Source of the DNA: Gaiellasilicea sp963765705
GTDB taxonomy: Bacteria > Actinomycetota > Thermoleophilia > Gaiellales > Gaiellaceae
NCBI GenBank assembly: GCA_963765705.1
Contig: CAVXXJ010000009.1
Span: 196,491-260,490, forward strand
Direction of reading: 5' to 3'
Length of the DNA stretch: 64,000 nucleotides
Positions within the stretch are counted from its first letter, which is position 1. Each line of letters starts with the position of its first letter. Shown piece by piece: positions 7,935 to 18,284 of this stretch. The position numbers were made by a program, and so were the translations under genes. The notes beneath the pieces were generated by a model. That model did not search any database. It saw only the letters and a list, made by a program, of their open reading frames with translations, and was not told the origin of the DNA.

Positions 7935-8383
7935 CTGCTGCGGACGGAGACGACGCGAGCGCTCCAGGAGCCCTTCGGCGCCTTCACCTCGACCGTGTCG
8001 CCGACCTTCGCACCGATCAGCGCGCCACCGAGCGGGGAGTCCGTCGACACGCCGCCCACGCTCGAGATCTCGACCTCGAAGCGGCCGCCCTGCTCGTCCT
8101 CGACCTCGACCGTCGAGCCGACGCCGACGATGCCCTCGGCTGCGCGCTCGACGATGACGGCGTTCTCGATCCGGTTGCGCAAGATCGTGATCCTGCGCTC
8201 GAGCAGACCCTGTTCGTTCTTCGCGTCGTGGTAGGCGAAGTTCTCGGAGAGGTCGCCGAAGCCGCGCGCGGTCGCGATCGCCTCGACCATCTCCGCCCGC
8301 TTCGGGCCCTCGAGCTCGGCGAGCTCGGCGGCGAGCTCGTCCTTCTGGGCCGCGGTCATCGACTCGTGTGAGCGTTCGGCCAC
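7931..8383 (-). CDS. greA: Transcription elongation factor GreA
   Basis: A 150-residue GreA. The N-terminal coiled coil includes ARGFGDLSENFAYHDAKNEQ, whose acidic tip stimulates RNA polymerase to cleave backtracked transcripts. The C-terminal domain is FKBP-like, with VGSTVEVEDEQGG, STDSPLGGALIGAKVGDTVEVKAPKG. All hallmark residues are intact and the length is close to the family norm of about 158. It is transcribed away from the ABC exporter genes, which start 10 bases beyond its own start. Confidence 0.95.
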   Translation of the reverse strand: MAERSHESMTAAQKDELAAELAELEGPKRAEMVEAIATARGFGDLSENFAYHDAKNEQGLLERRITILRNRIENAVIVERAAEGIVGVGSTVEVEDEQGGRFEVEISSVGGVSTDSPLGGALIGAKVGDTVEVKAPKGSWSARVVSVRSS

Positions 8384-8392
8384 GACCCCATC

Positions 8393-10131
8393 ATGGCCGA
8401 TCAGTACGGTGAAGCGCCGATGAAGCTGCTCCCCTTCGCCGATCCTGGACGCCCGGACATCCGCTCTGCGACCCGCTTTCTGCTCTGGGTCGGGCTTCAG
8501 CAGCTCAGCACGCTGCGCGCTCGGAATGGGCTTCGGAATCGTCTGGATGCTCGCCCAGGCGCTGCTGCCCTACGCTCTCGGCCGCGCGGTCGACGACGGC
8601 CTCGCGGCGGGCGACAACCGCGCCCTGCTGGCGTGGGCGGGCGTGCTGCTCGCGCTGGGGACGGTGCAGGCCGTGGCCGGCGTGTCGCGCCACCGGGCCG
8701 CCGTCAGCAACTGGCTCCAGGCCGCATTCCGGATGGTCCAGGTCGTCTCGCACCACGCAGCGCGGTCCGGTCCGGCGGTGCGGGCGCAGCCTGACGACGG
8801 GCGAGGTCGTCGCCACCGTCTCGAACGATGCCATGCGGGCTGGGGGCGCCTACGACATCACGGCGCGCCTCGCGGGCGCCATCGCCTCCTACTTCGTCGT
8901 CGCGATCATCTTGCTCTCGTCGTCGTTCGTGCTCGGGCTCGTCGTCCTGCTCGGCGTGCCCGTGCTCGTGCTGAGCCTCTCGTTCGTGATCCGGCCGCTG
9001 CAGGCGCGGCAGCGCGAGCAGCGCGAGCAGGTCGGCCGGCTCACGGCTCTCGGCGCCGACACGGTCTCGGGGTTGCGGGTGCTGCGTGGGATCGGGGGCG
9101 AGCAGGTCTTCCTCGCCCGCTACCGGAGCCGTTCCGAGCAGGTGCGCCGCGCGGGCGTGCGCGTCGCGCTGCCGCAATCCACGCTCGACTCGGCGCAGGT
9201 GCTGCTGCCCGGGATCTTCGTCGTCATCGTCACCTGGCTCGGCGCGCGGCTCGCCGTCGAGGGGACGATCCGTCCCGGAGAGCTGGTCGCCTTCTACGGC
9301 TACGCGGCCTTCCTCGTCATCCCGCTCCGCACTGCGGCGGAGACCGTCGACAAGGTCACGCGCGCGTACGTCGGCGCGAACCGGATGCTCGAGATCCTGA
9401 GGATCGAGCCGCAGGTGCCGGAGCCGTCCGAGCCCGTGCCCGAGCCGCCGCCGGGGCTGCCGCTCACCGACCGGCGCTCCGGCCTCGTGGTCGAGCCGGG
9501 GCTGCTCACGTGCGTCGTCTCGGCGGTGCCGCAGGAGGGCGTCGAGCTCGTCGACCGGCTCGGCCGCTTCGTCGACGACGACGGCGTGCTGCTCGGCGGC
9601 GTCTCGCTCGCCGCGCTGCCGGTGGAGGTCGTGCGCAGGCGCATCGTCGTCAGCGAGACCGATCCGATGCTCTTCTCGGGCCCGCTCCAGGAGGAGCTCG
9701 ACCCCTGGGATCGCGCGACCGAGGCGCAGGTGCTGGCGGCGATCGAGGTTGCGAACGCGGAGGACGTGCTCGACGCGCTGCCCGAAGGGCTCGCCGGGCT
9801 GGTCGAGGAGCGAGGGCGCTCGCTCTCGGGCGGCCAGCGGCAGCGGCTCGTCCTCGCCCGCGCGCTCCTCGCCGACGCCGAGATCCTCCTCCTCGTCGAC
9901 CCGACGAGCGCCGTCGACGCGCATACCGAAGCGCGCATCGCGCGCCGGCTGCGCGAGGCGCGGCGCGGCCGCACGACGGTGATCCTGACGGGCAGCCCGC
10001 TCGTGCTCGACCAGGCCGAGCGGGTCGTCTTCCTCGAGGACGGCGTGGTCGCGGCGATCGGCACCCACCGGGAGCTGCTGCAGTCGTCGCCCGCCTACCG
10101 CTGGACCGTGACGAGGGAAGAGGCCGCATGA
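8393..10131 (+). CDS. ABC exporter half-transporter, degenerate ATP site, frameshifted
   Basis: Membrane domain plus nucleotide-binding domain of a multidrug-type exporter. The frame changes twice: at about 8490-8520, before LGMGFGIVWMLAQALLPY, and at about 8770-8790, before RSLTTGEVVATVSNDAMRAGG. Both read as single-base errors. From there the frame is intact. The nucleotide-binding domain keeps a full signature LSGGQRQR, but the Walker A position reads SAVPQEGVE instead of GxxGxGKS/T, and Walker B reads ILLLVDPTSAVD, without the usual Asp-Glu pair. It therefore probably cannot hydrolyse ATP by itself and pairs with the next gene, whose start overlaps its stop as ATGA. Substrate unknown. Confidence 0.85.
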
Positions 10132-11870
10132 GCGAACGACTCCCGATCTCCGACGGGCCCGAGGTCCGCGCCCACGCGGCGGCGCTCTTCCGGCAGCACA
10201 AGCGTCCGCTCTTCTTCGTGCTCGGGCTGCACGGGCTCGCCGCGGTGGCCGGCCTGGCCGGCCCGCGCCTGCTCGGCGAGCTCGTCCAGGCGGTCAAGGA
10301 CGGCACGAGCACGTCCCACATCGATCGGGTGGTGGCGCTGCTGGCGGTGTTCGTGCTCGCCCAGACCGTCTTGACGTGGTTCGCGCGCCGAGCGTCCTTC
10401 GTCCTCTCGGAGCAGGTGTTCGCGCGCTTGCGCGAGGAGTTCATGGCTCGCGTCCTCGCACTGCCGCTCTCGACCGTCGAGCGTGCCGGCACCGGCGACC
10501 TCGTCTCGCGAACGACCGCGGACATCGATGCGCTCGCGCGGACGGTGCGGTTTGCGATCCCCGAGACGATGATCGCCGCCGTCACGACGGTGCTGACGGT
10601 CGTCGCGGCGATCCTGGTCAGCCCGATTGCCTCGGTGCCCTGCATCGTCGGCCTGCCCGCGATCGTGATCGGCACCCGCTGGTACCTGCGCCGCGCCCCC
10701 GAGGGCTACCTGTGGGAGCGTGCGGCCTACGCGACGATGACCGGCACCGTCGGCGAGACCGTCGACGGCGGCCGCACCGTCGAGGCGCTCAGCCTCGGGC
10801 GCCGCCGGATCGAGCGGATCGACGCCGACCTTCTCGACGCCTACCGGGCCGAGCGGCGGACGCTCTACCTGCGCACGATCTGGTTTCCGACGGTCGAGAT
10901 CGCCTACGTGCTGCCGGTCGCGGCCGCGCTCGTCTGGGGCGGCTGGCTCGTCTCCTCCGGCCGGGCCTCGATCGGCGACGTGACCGCGGTCGCGCTCTAC
11001 ATCCAGTTGCTCGCCGACCCTGTCGACCGGTTGATCTCGTGGCTGGACGAGATCCAGGTCGGCGCAACCTCCTTCGCGCGGCTGATGGGCGTCGCCAAGG
11101 TCCCCGACGACCGCGAGGCGACGGGGGAGGAGCCCGAGCACGAGCGGCTTCGTGCGTTGAACGTCCGCTACGCCTACGTCGAGGGGCGCGACGTGCTGCA
11201 CGGGTTCGACCTCAACCTCGAGCCCGGGGAGCGAATCGCCGTCGTTGGGCCCTCCGGCGCCGGCAAGTCGACGCTCGGACGCCTGCTCGCCGGCATCCAT
11301 CCGCCGCGCACGGGACGGGTCGAGGTGGGGGACGTGCGGCTGGTCGACCTCAACCTCGAGTCGCTCCGGCGCGAGGTCGCACTCGTGACACAGGAGCAGC
11401 ACGTCTTCGTCGGCACGCTCGCCGACAATCTTCGGCTCGCGCGGGTCGGGGCGACCGATGACGAGCTTCGGGCGGCGCTCGAGGCCGTCGATGCGCTGCC
11501 ATGGACGGAGGCGCTGCCCGGAGGGCTCGAGACGGTCGTCGGCGCCGGTGGCTTTCCGCTGACACCTCCGCAACAGCAGCAGGTTGCGCTGGCACGGCTC
11601 GTCCTCGCCGACCCGCACACGCTCGTGCTCGACGAGGCGACCTCGCTGCTCGACCCGCGCGCCGCCCGTCATCTCGAGAGCTCGCTGGCGTCCGTGCTCG
11701 AGGGGCGGACCGTCGTCGCGATCGCGCACCGCCTCCAGACTGCGCACGACGCCGACCGCGTCGCCGTCGTCGAGGAGGGCAAGCTCGCCGAGCTCGGCAC
11801 GCACGACGAGCTCGTCGACCAGGACGGCTCGTACGCCGCGCTCTGGGAGAGCTGGCACGGCGGCAGATAG
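10128..11870 (+). CDS. ABC exporter half-transporter with intact Walker motifs, degenerate signature
   Basis: A 580-residue half-transporter with an N-terminal six-span membrane domain (LFFVLGLHGLAAVAGLAG onward) and a C-terminal nucleotide-binding domain. Walker A (GPSGAGKST), Q-loop (LVTQEQHVF), Walker B (LVLDEATSLLD) and H-loop (IAHRLQ) are intact. The LSGGQ signature is replaced by LTPPQQQQ. The upstream partner has the mirror-image defect, so a heterodimer would have one good composite ATP site (this Walker A/B with the partner's LSGGQ) and one dead site. ATGA overlap with the partner supports a fixed 1:1 pair. Confidence 0.93.
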   Translation: MSERLPISDGPEVRAHAAALFRQHKRPLFFVLGLHGLAAVAGLAGPRLLGELVQAVKDGTSTSHIDRVVALLAVFVLAQTVLTWFARRASFVLSEQVFARLREEFMARVLALPLSTVERAGTGDLVSRTTADIDALARTVRFAIPETMIAAVTTVLTVVAAILVSPIASVPCIVGLPAIVIGTRWYLRRAPEGYLWERAAYATMTGTVGETVDGGRTVEALSLGRRRIERIDADLLDAYRAERRTLYLRTIWFPTVEIAYVLPVAAALVWGGWLVSSGRASIGDVTAVALYIQLLADPVDRLISWLDEIQVGATSFARLMGVAKVPDDREATGEEPEHERLRALNVRYAYVEGRDVLHGFDLNLEPGERIAVVGPSGAGKSTLGRLLAGIHPPRTGRVEVGDVRLVDLNLESLRREVALVTQEQHVFVGTLADNLRLARVGATDDELRAALEAVDALPWTEALPGGLETVVGAGGFPLTPPQQQQVALARLVLADPHTLVLDEATSLLDPRAARHLESSLASVLEGRTVVAIAHRLQTAHDADRVAVVEEGKLAELGTHDELVDQDGSYAALWESWHGGR

Positions 11871-11883
11871 CGCGCCGGATACG

Positions 11884-14800
11884 ATGACCGGGCCGGAACC
11901 CGCGTTCCGGCCAATCGTCATGGACCGACCTGTTCTTCACGCGTTCGTCAGGGAACTGCTCGCGCTCGAGCGCCTGCAGGCGTATGCGGCTGCCCTGCCG
12001 GCGCGCGCCCGTGTCTCCGAGCCCGTGCTGCCGCTCCTCCTCGCGACGCTGCACGAGCAGCTCGACACGGGGATCGTCTGCCTGCTGCCCGAGGACGCCG
12101 ACGCGCGCGACGCGGCCGAAGCTGCGGGCTGGTTCATCGGCGCCGACCGCGTCGCGCTGCTGCCGGGCCGCGGCGTGCGCTGGAGCTCCGGCCTCGAGCC
12201 GCCGCCGCACCTCGTCGGCGAGCGGGCGCGTGCCCTCGAGGTGCTCGCCCTGGGTGGCCTCGTCTGCGCTTCGGCGACGGCGCTGGCGGAGGGGGTGCCG
12301 CCCGTGTCGAAACGCGCGGAGCCGGTACGGCTCGAGGTGGGCGCCGAGCCCGGCCTCGACGGCCTGACGGAGTCGCTGGCGCTCGCCGGCTACGAGCGGG
12401 TCGAGCGCGCCGAGGAGCGCGGCCAGTTCGCCGTTCGCGGCGGTCTCGTCGACGTCTTCCCGACGACGGGCCGCGAGCCGCTCCGCGTCGAGCTCTACGG
12501 CGACGAGATCGAGCAGGTACGCGCTTTCTCGCCGTTCACCCAGCGCGCGCTGCACACGGTCGACGACGCCGTCGTCTATCCCGCTGCCGAGCGCAGGGCC
12601 GATCTGACGGAGCCGACGCTCGCCGACGACGAGGGGCCGTCGCGCGCGGCGGTAGAGATCCCGAACGACCTGGTCCGCGTGCTCGATCGCGTGCCGGACT
12701 TCGTCTGGCAGCCCGACGAGGTGCGCCGCGTCTGGTCGGAGGAGGGTCTCGACGAGATCTCGCTCAAGGGCACCTCCGAGCTCGACCCGTTCCCGCAGTC
12801 GCAGGCCTTCTCCTTCGAGGCCCAGCGACCGGCGATCGCCGCGCGCGGGCTCGCCGAGGCCGAAAACGAGCTGAACGGCTTCGTCCGGGGCGGCAACCGT
12901 GTCGTCGTCGCGTTCCCGCACGCCGGTGAGGCGCTGCGGACCGAGAACCTGCTCAAGCGCGCCGACTCCCGCGTCGTCGCCGCCGGCCAGGACCTTCCCG
13001 AGCAGCCGGAGCTCCTCTTCGCCGTCGCGCCCGCCCGCCGGGGCTTCGTCTGGCGCGAGCTCGGCCTGGTGCTGCTGCCGGACACGCAGGTCTTTCGCAA
13101 GCGTCCGCCGCGTGCCGACCGGCGGCTCGGCCGCGCGCTGGCTTCGTTCGCCGACCTCCGCAGCGGCGACTTCATCGTCCACGAGGACCACGGCGTCGGC
13201 AAGCTCGTCGGCTTCGAGACGAAGGAGGTCGCCGGCGTCACGCGCGACTACCTCTTCCTCGCGTTCCGTGGCGAGGACCGCCTCTACGTCCCGCACGAGC
13301 AGCTCGGCAAGGTCTCCAAGTACATCGGCGCCGACGCCAGCTCGCCGGCGCTGTCGAAGCTCGGCGGCAAGGCGTGGCAGAACCTGAAGGCGCGCGCGCG
13401 CGAGAGCGTCCAGGAGCTCGCAACCGAGCTGATCGCGCTCTATGCGCAGAGGCAGCAGGCGCCGGGCACGGCGTACGACCTGGGGCACGAGTGGCTGGAG
13501 CGGCTCGAGGCGGAGTTCCCGTACCGCGAGACCGAGGACCAGGCGCGGGCGATCGAGGCCGTGAAGGAGGATCTCGAGGCGCCGCGGCCGATGGACCGGC
13601 TCGTCTGCGGCGACGTCGGCTTCGGCAAGACAGAGGTCGCCGTTCGCGCCGCGTTCGCCGCCGCCGTCAACGGCAAGCAGACGCTCGTCCTCTGCCCGAC
13701 GACGATCCTCGCCGAGCAGCACTGGAACACCTTCAAGGCGCGCTACCGCGACTTCCCCGTCCGCGTCGAGATGGTCTCGCGCTTCCGCAAGCCGGCCGAG
13801 ACGAAGCAGATCCTGAAGGACTTCGAGGCAGGCAAGATCGAGGTGCTCGTCGGCACGCACCGCGTCCTCAGCCGCGACGTGATCCCGAAGGATCTCGGAC
13901 TCGTGATCCTCGACGAGGAGCAGCGGTTCGGCGTCGCGCAGAAGGAGCTGCTCCGCTCGCTTCGGCTCGAGGTCGACGTGCTCGCGCTGTCCGCGACACC
14001 GATCCCGCGCACTCTGCACATGTCGCTCTCCGGCCTGCGCGACATCTCGATCATCGAGACGCCGCCGGAGGGCAGGCGCCCGATCCGGACGACGGTGGGC
14101 GAGTACGACGAGGAGCTCGTCCGGACGGCGCTCGAGCGCGAGCTCGAGCGCGGCGGGCAGGCGTTCTACCTGCACAACCGCGTCGACACGATCGAGGAGG
14201 CGGCCGAGAAGCTGCGGCAGCTGTGCCCGAAGATCCGCTTCATCGTCGCGCACGGGCAGATGAGGGAGCGCGAGCTGGAGGAGCAGATGCACGCGTTCCT
14301 GCGCGGTGACGCGGACGTGCTCGTCTCGACGACGATCATCGAGTCGGGCATCGACATCCCGCAGGCGAACACCCTGATCGTCGAGCGCGCGGACGTTCTC
14401 GGCCTCTCCCAGCTCTACCAGATCCGCGGCCGCGTCGGCCGCTCGGACGTGACCGCTCACGCCTACCTGCTCTATCCCGACGCGATGGAGCTCTCGCCCG
14501 AGGCGCGGGCGCGGCTCTCGACGCTCGCCGACCACACCGAGCTCGGCGCCGGGTTCCAGATCGCGATGCGGGATCTCGAGATCCGGGGCGCCGGAGACCT
14601 GCTCGGCGCCGAGCAGTCCGGTCACGTGGCCGCGCTCGGCTTCGAGCTCTACGTCGAGATGCTCGCCGAGGCCGTCGCCGAGCTTCAGGGCCAGCGGCGC
14701 CTGGCGACGCGGCCGGTGCGGGTGGACGCCCGGGTGGATGCGTACGTGCCGGCGAGCTACGTCGCCTCGGAGGCGCTGAAGATCGACATCCACCGGCGGC

Positions 14801-15136
14801 TCGCGCTCGCGGAGTCGGACGACGAGCTGCGCGAGCTGCACGCCGCGCTCGAGGACCGCTACGGCCCGGTGCCGGAGCCGGTCGAGCACCTGTTCGCGAT
14901 CCAGGAGGCGAAGCTGAAGCTCGCCCGCCTCGGCGCCGACTACCTCATCTACCGGGGCGGCAAGCGCGACGGTTGGGCCACTCGTGCTGGGCTCGGCCGA
15001 GCTGCGAGCGCTGCGCGATGTCTCCGGCACGGCCGTCTACATCAGCGCCAAGCGCGAAGTTTCGCAGCGCACGGATGCCCTGGAAGGGGCAATCGGGCTA
15101 GTCGATGCTATCGTGGTAGCCCGTCAGGCAGCCTGA
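11884..15136 (+). CDS. mfd: Transcription-repair coupling factor, frameshifted near the C terminus
   Basis: Mfd is a DNA translocase that removes RNA polymerase stalled at lesions and recruits UvrA. Visible in order are the UvrB-homology N terminus, the RNA-polymerase-interaction domain (GDFIVHEDHGVGKLVGFE), and the SF2 helicase motor with GDVGFGKTEVAVRAAF (Walker A), LVILDEEQRFGV (DEEQ box) and QIRGRVGRSD (motif VI). A C-terminal TRCF domain follows. At about 14,975 the frame slips by one base. The rest (PLVLGSAELRALRDVSG to AIVVARQAA) continues to TGA 15,134. I start at ATG 11884; an alternative lies at 11920. Confidence 0.93.
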
Positions 15137-15172
15137 AACGGCGCCCCCGCGACTACCTGGAGCTTTCTCATC

Positions 15173-16210
15173 ATGAAGATCTCTCGCCCAACGCTTTCTC
15201 TCTGTGCGCTCACGCTCACCTTCGTGCTGACCGGCCTCGCTCTGGTCGGCTGCTCATTCGGCGGCGGGGGCGACGACAAGGTGCCCGCGGACGCCGTGGC
15301 CGTCGTCGACGGCGAGCAGGTCGCAAAGAGCGACTACGACGCGCTCCTCGCCCAGGCGAAGAAGAGCTACACGAACCAGAAGCGCGAGTTCCCGAAGCCG
15401 GGCTCCCAGGAGTACCAGACGCTCAAGAACCAGGCGGTCCAGTTCCTCGTCCAGCGCGAGCAGTTCGAGCAGGAGGCGGAGGCGCTCGACGTCGAGATCA
15501 CCGACAAGCAGGTCGACGCGCGGCTCGAGCAGATCCAGAAGCAGTACTTCGGCGGCGACAAGAAGAAGTTCGACAAGCAGCTGAAGACGCAGGGGCTCAC
15601 CGAGGCGCAGGTGCGCAACGACATCCGCTCGCAGATCATCTCGGAGAAGATCTTCGAGGAGGTCACCCGCAAGGTCGAGGTGACCGACAAGGGGATCGAG
15701 GAGTACTACAACAAGAACAAGGCGCAGTACAGCCAGCCGGAGAGTCGCGAGGTCCGCCACATCCTCGTCAAGACGAAGCCGAAGGCGGACGACATCTACA
15801 ACCAGCTGAAGGCCGGCGGCGATTTCGCCGCACTGGCGAAGAAGTTCTCGGAGGACACCGGCTCGAAGGCGAACGGCGGCAAGCTGACGATCTCGAAGGG
15901 CCAGACCGTCGCCCCGTTCGACCAGACGGCGTTCCTGCTGAAGAAGAACGACATCTCGAAGCCGGTGAAGACCGAGTTCGGCTACCACGTGATCCAGCCG
16001 ATCGGTGACGTCAAGCCGGCGAAGGTGACGCCGCTCAAGGACGTCAAGGCTTCGATCAAGCAGCAGCTGGAGCAGACCAAGAAGAACGAGGCGATGACGA
16101 AGTGGGTCGACGAGCTGAAGAAGGACTACGAGGACAAGGTCTCGTACGCCGTCGGCTTCACCCCGCCACCCGCCGCGACGACCACAGCGGCCACCACCCA
16201 GACCGGTTAG
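15173..16210 (+). CDS. Lipoprotein peptidyl-prolyl isomerase (PrsA/SurA-like foldase)
   Basis: A 345-residue exported foldase. The signal peptide ends in a lipobox LVGC at residues 24-27, so the mature protein should be anchored to the outer face of the membrane by Cys27. A SurA N-like region (VAVVDGEQVAKSDYDALLAQ) precedes a parvulin domain at about 200-290 with EVRHILVKTK, FAALAKKFSEDTGSKANGGKL and TEFGYHVIQP. The C terminus is Thr/Ala-rich. It probably assists folding of exported proteins. It begins 37 bases after mfd and is followed by mazG at 4 bases. Confidence 0.9.
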   Translation: MKISRPTLSLCALTLTFVLTGLALVGCSFGGGGDDKVPADAVAVVDGEQVAKSDYDALLAQAKKSYTNQKREFPKPGSQEYQTLKNQAVQFLVQREQFEQEAEALDVEITDKQVDARLEQIQKQYFGGDKKKFDKQLKTQGLTEAQVRNDIRSQIISEKIFEEVTRKVEVTDKGIEEYYNKNKAQYSQPESREVRHILVKTKPKADDIYNQLKAGGDFAALAKKFSEDTGSKANGGKLTISKGQTVAPFDQTAFLLKKNDISKPVKTEFGYHVIQPIGDVKPAKVTPLKDVKASIKQQLEQTKKNEAMTKWVDELKKDYEDKVSYAVGFTPPPAATTTAATTQTG

Positions 16211-16214
16211 GCGC

Positions 16215-17009
16215 GTGCCTCTAGCGGAGGCGTTGGTCGAGTTGCAGGAGCTGACGCGGCGGTTGCGCCGCGACTGCCCCTGGGACCGTGAGCAGACCGC
16301 GCGCACGATCGTGCCGCACACCGTCGAGGAGGCATACGAGGTCGCGGACGCCGCCGGCTCGGGCGATCCCGAGAAGCTGCTCGACGAGCTCGGCGACCTG
16401 CTCTTCCAGGTCTACTTCCTTGCCGTCCTCCTGGAGGAGGAGGGCAACGGCGACCTCGAAACCGTGGCGCGCAACGTCCACGCGAAGCTCGTCAGGCGGC
16501 ACCCGCACGTGTTCGGGGACGTCGAGGCGGAGACGGCCGGACGCGTTCGCGAGCGCTGGGAGCAGGTGAAGACCGAGCAGGAGGGCCGCGCCGGGATCTT
16601 CCACGACGTGCCGGCGTCGCTGCCGGGGCTCCTGCAGGCGCGGAAGCTGCAGCGGCGCGCCGTTGCGGCCGGCTTCGACTGGCCCGACCTCGAGGGGCCG
16701 CTCGCGAAGGTGCGCGAGGAGCTCGGCGAGCTCGAGGCGGAGGTGGCGCGCACCGGCGAGCCGAGCCCCGAGACGGAGGCCGACGCGGACGTCGCGCACG
16801 AGGTCGGCGATCTCCTCTTCACCGTCGTCAACCTCGCCCGCAAGCTGAACGTCGATCCCGAGCTCGCGCTCCGCTCGACGAACGCGCGCTTCGTCGCCCG
16901 GATCGAGCGCGCCGAGGAGCTCGCCGCCCTGGAGGGCGAGCGCTGGACCGAGCTGCCGCTCGAGGCGCAGGACCGCTACTACGATCGGGCCAAGGAGGAA
17001 GGGAAATGA
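16215..17009 (+). CDS. mazG: Nucleoside triphosphate pyrophosphohydrolase MazG
   Basis: A 264-residue protein that hydrolyses NTPs or dNTPs to monophosphates, a housekeeping or stress role. It has two MazG helical repeats, the first with CPWDREQT and VEEAYEVADA followed by DELGDLLFQVYFLA, and the second with VREELGELEAEV and EVGDLLFTVVNLARKL. Their paired acidic residues (EExxE and ExxD) bind magnesium. The GTG start at 16215 is 4 bases after the foldase stop, and the stop overlaps the eno ATG. The mazG–eno neighbourhood is conserved in Actinomycetota. Confidence 0.93.
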   Translation: MPLAEALVELQELTRRLRRDCPWDREQTARTIVPHTVEEAYEVADAAGSGDPEKLLDELGDLLFQVYFLAVLLEEEGNGDLETVARNVHAKLVRRHPHVFGDVEAETAGRVRERWEQVKTEQEGRAGIFHDVPASLPGLLQARKLQRRAVAAGFDWPDLEGPLAKVREELGELEAEVARTGEPSPETEADADVAHEVGDLLFTVVNLARKLNVDPELALRSTNARFVARIERAEELAALEGERWTELPLEAQDRYYDRAKEEGK

Positions 17010-18275
17010 GCTCGATCGAGAACGTGAAAGGCCGCTGGATCCTCGACTCGCGGGGCAACCCGACGGTCGAGGTCGACGTCGACGCTGGAGTCCGGCGCGA
17101 GCGGGCGCGCGGCCGTTCCCTCCGGGGCCTCGACGGGCGTGCACGAGGCGGTCGAGCTCCGCGACGACGGCGCCGAGTGGGGCGGCAAGGGCGTCTCCAA
17201 AGCGGTGGCCAACATTGCCGAGATCCGGGCCGAGGTGGCCGGCCTCGATGCGCTCGACCAGGCCGCGCTCGACCGGCGGCTGATCGAGCTCGACGGCACG
17301 CCGAACAAGGGCCGGCTCGGCGCCAACGCGATCCTCGGCGTCTCGCTCGCGGTCGCGAAAGCGGCGGCCGCCGAGACGGGCCAGCCCCTCTACCGCTACC
17401 TCGGCGGCGAGGGCGCGACGACGCTGCCGGTGCCGATGCTGAACGTGATCAACGGCGGCGCACACGCGGCGAACTCGATCGACCTGCAGGAGTTCATGGT
17501 CGTCCCGGTCGGCGCGGACACGTTCGCCGAAGGGCTACGGATCGGCGCGGAGGTCTACCACGCGCTGAAGCAGGTGCTGGGCGAGCGTGGGCTCTCGACG
17601 GCAGTCGGGGACGAGGGCGGCTTCGCACCCGACCTCGAGTCGAGCGAGGCCGCGATCGAGGCGATCCTCGAGGCTGCCGAGCGCGCCGGGCACCGCGATG
17701 CGGTCGTGATCGCGCTCGACCCGGCCGCGAGCGAGATCTTCTCCGACGGCGTCTACCGGTTCGAGGGCCGCGAGAAAGCGAGCGCCGAGATGCCCGGCTT
17801 CTGGGCCGACCTGGTCGAGCGCTATCCGATCGTCTCGATCGAGGACGGCCTCGCCGAGGACGACTGGGACGCCTGGGCCGGACTGACGGCCGAGCTCGGC
17901 GACCGGGTGCAGCTCGTCGGCGACGACCTCTTCGTGACGAATCCGGAGCGGCTCCGTCAGGGAATCGAGCGTGGAGTCGCGAACTCGATCCTCGTCAAGG
18001 TGAACCAGATCGGGACGCTGACCGAGACGGTCGAAGCGGTGCGGCTCGCGCAGGCGAGCGGCTACACGGCCGTCATGTCCCACCGCTCCGGCGAGACCGA
18101 GGACGCGACGATCGCCGACCTCGCAGTCGCGCTCGGCACCGGTCAGATCAAGACCGGCGCGCCGGCACGCTCCGACCGCACGGCCAAGTTCAACCAGCTG
18201 CTGCGGATCGAGGAGGAGCTCGGGAGTCGCGCGACGTATCCCGGGTGGAGTGCTTTCCCGCGGGCGCGCCGCTAG
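17006..18275 (+). CDS. eno: Enolase, frameshifted near the 5' end
   Basis: Enolase interconverts 2-phosphoglycerate and phosphoenolpyruvate in glycolysis. The N terminus (ENVKGRWILDSRGNPTVEVDV) is in one frame. At about 17,088-17,098 a one-base slip moves the rest (LESGASGRAAVPSGASTGVHEAVE onward) into the next frame, which then stays open to TAG 18273-18275. Catalytic landmarks are intact: GDEGGFAPDL, SIEDGLAEDDW, GDDLFVTNPERL, KVNQIGTLTET and MSHRSGETEDATIADLAV. The loss of frame is very probably a sequencing error. The ATG overlaps the mazG stop. Confidence 0.93.
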
Positions 18276-18284
18276 CCTGTCGCG

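Noticed and set aside
8393..8794. First ABC subunit as a true pseudogene
   Set aside because: Both breaks are single-base, the rest of the gene is well conserved and the motif pattern is complementary to its partner, which points to sequencing error in a working gene.
11350..15030. Minus-strand open frame of more than 1,200 codons opposite mfd
   Set aside because: Arginine- and leucine-rich antisense shadow of mfd; the plus strand contains every Mfd helicase motif.
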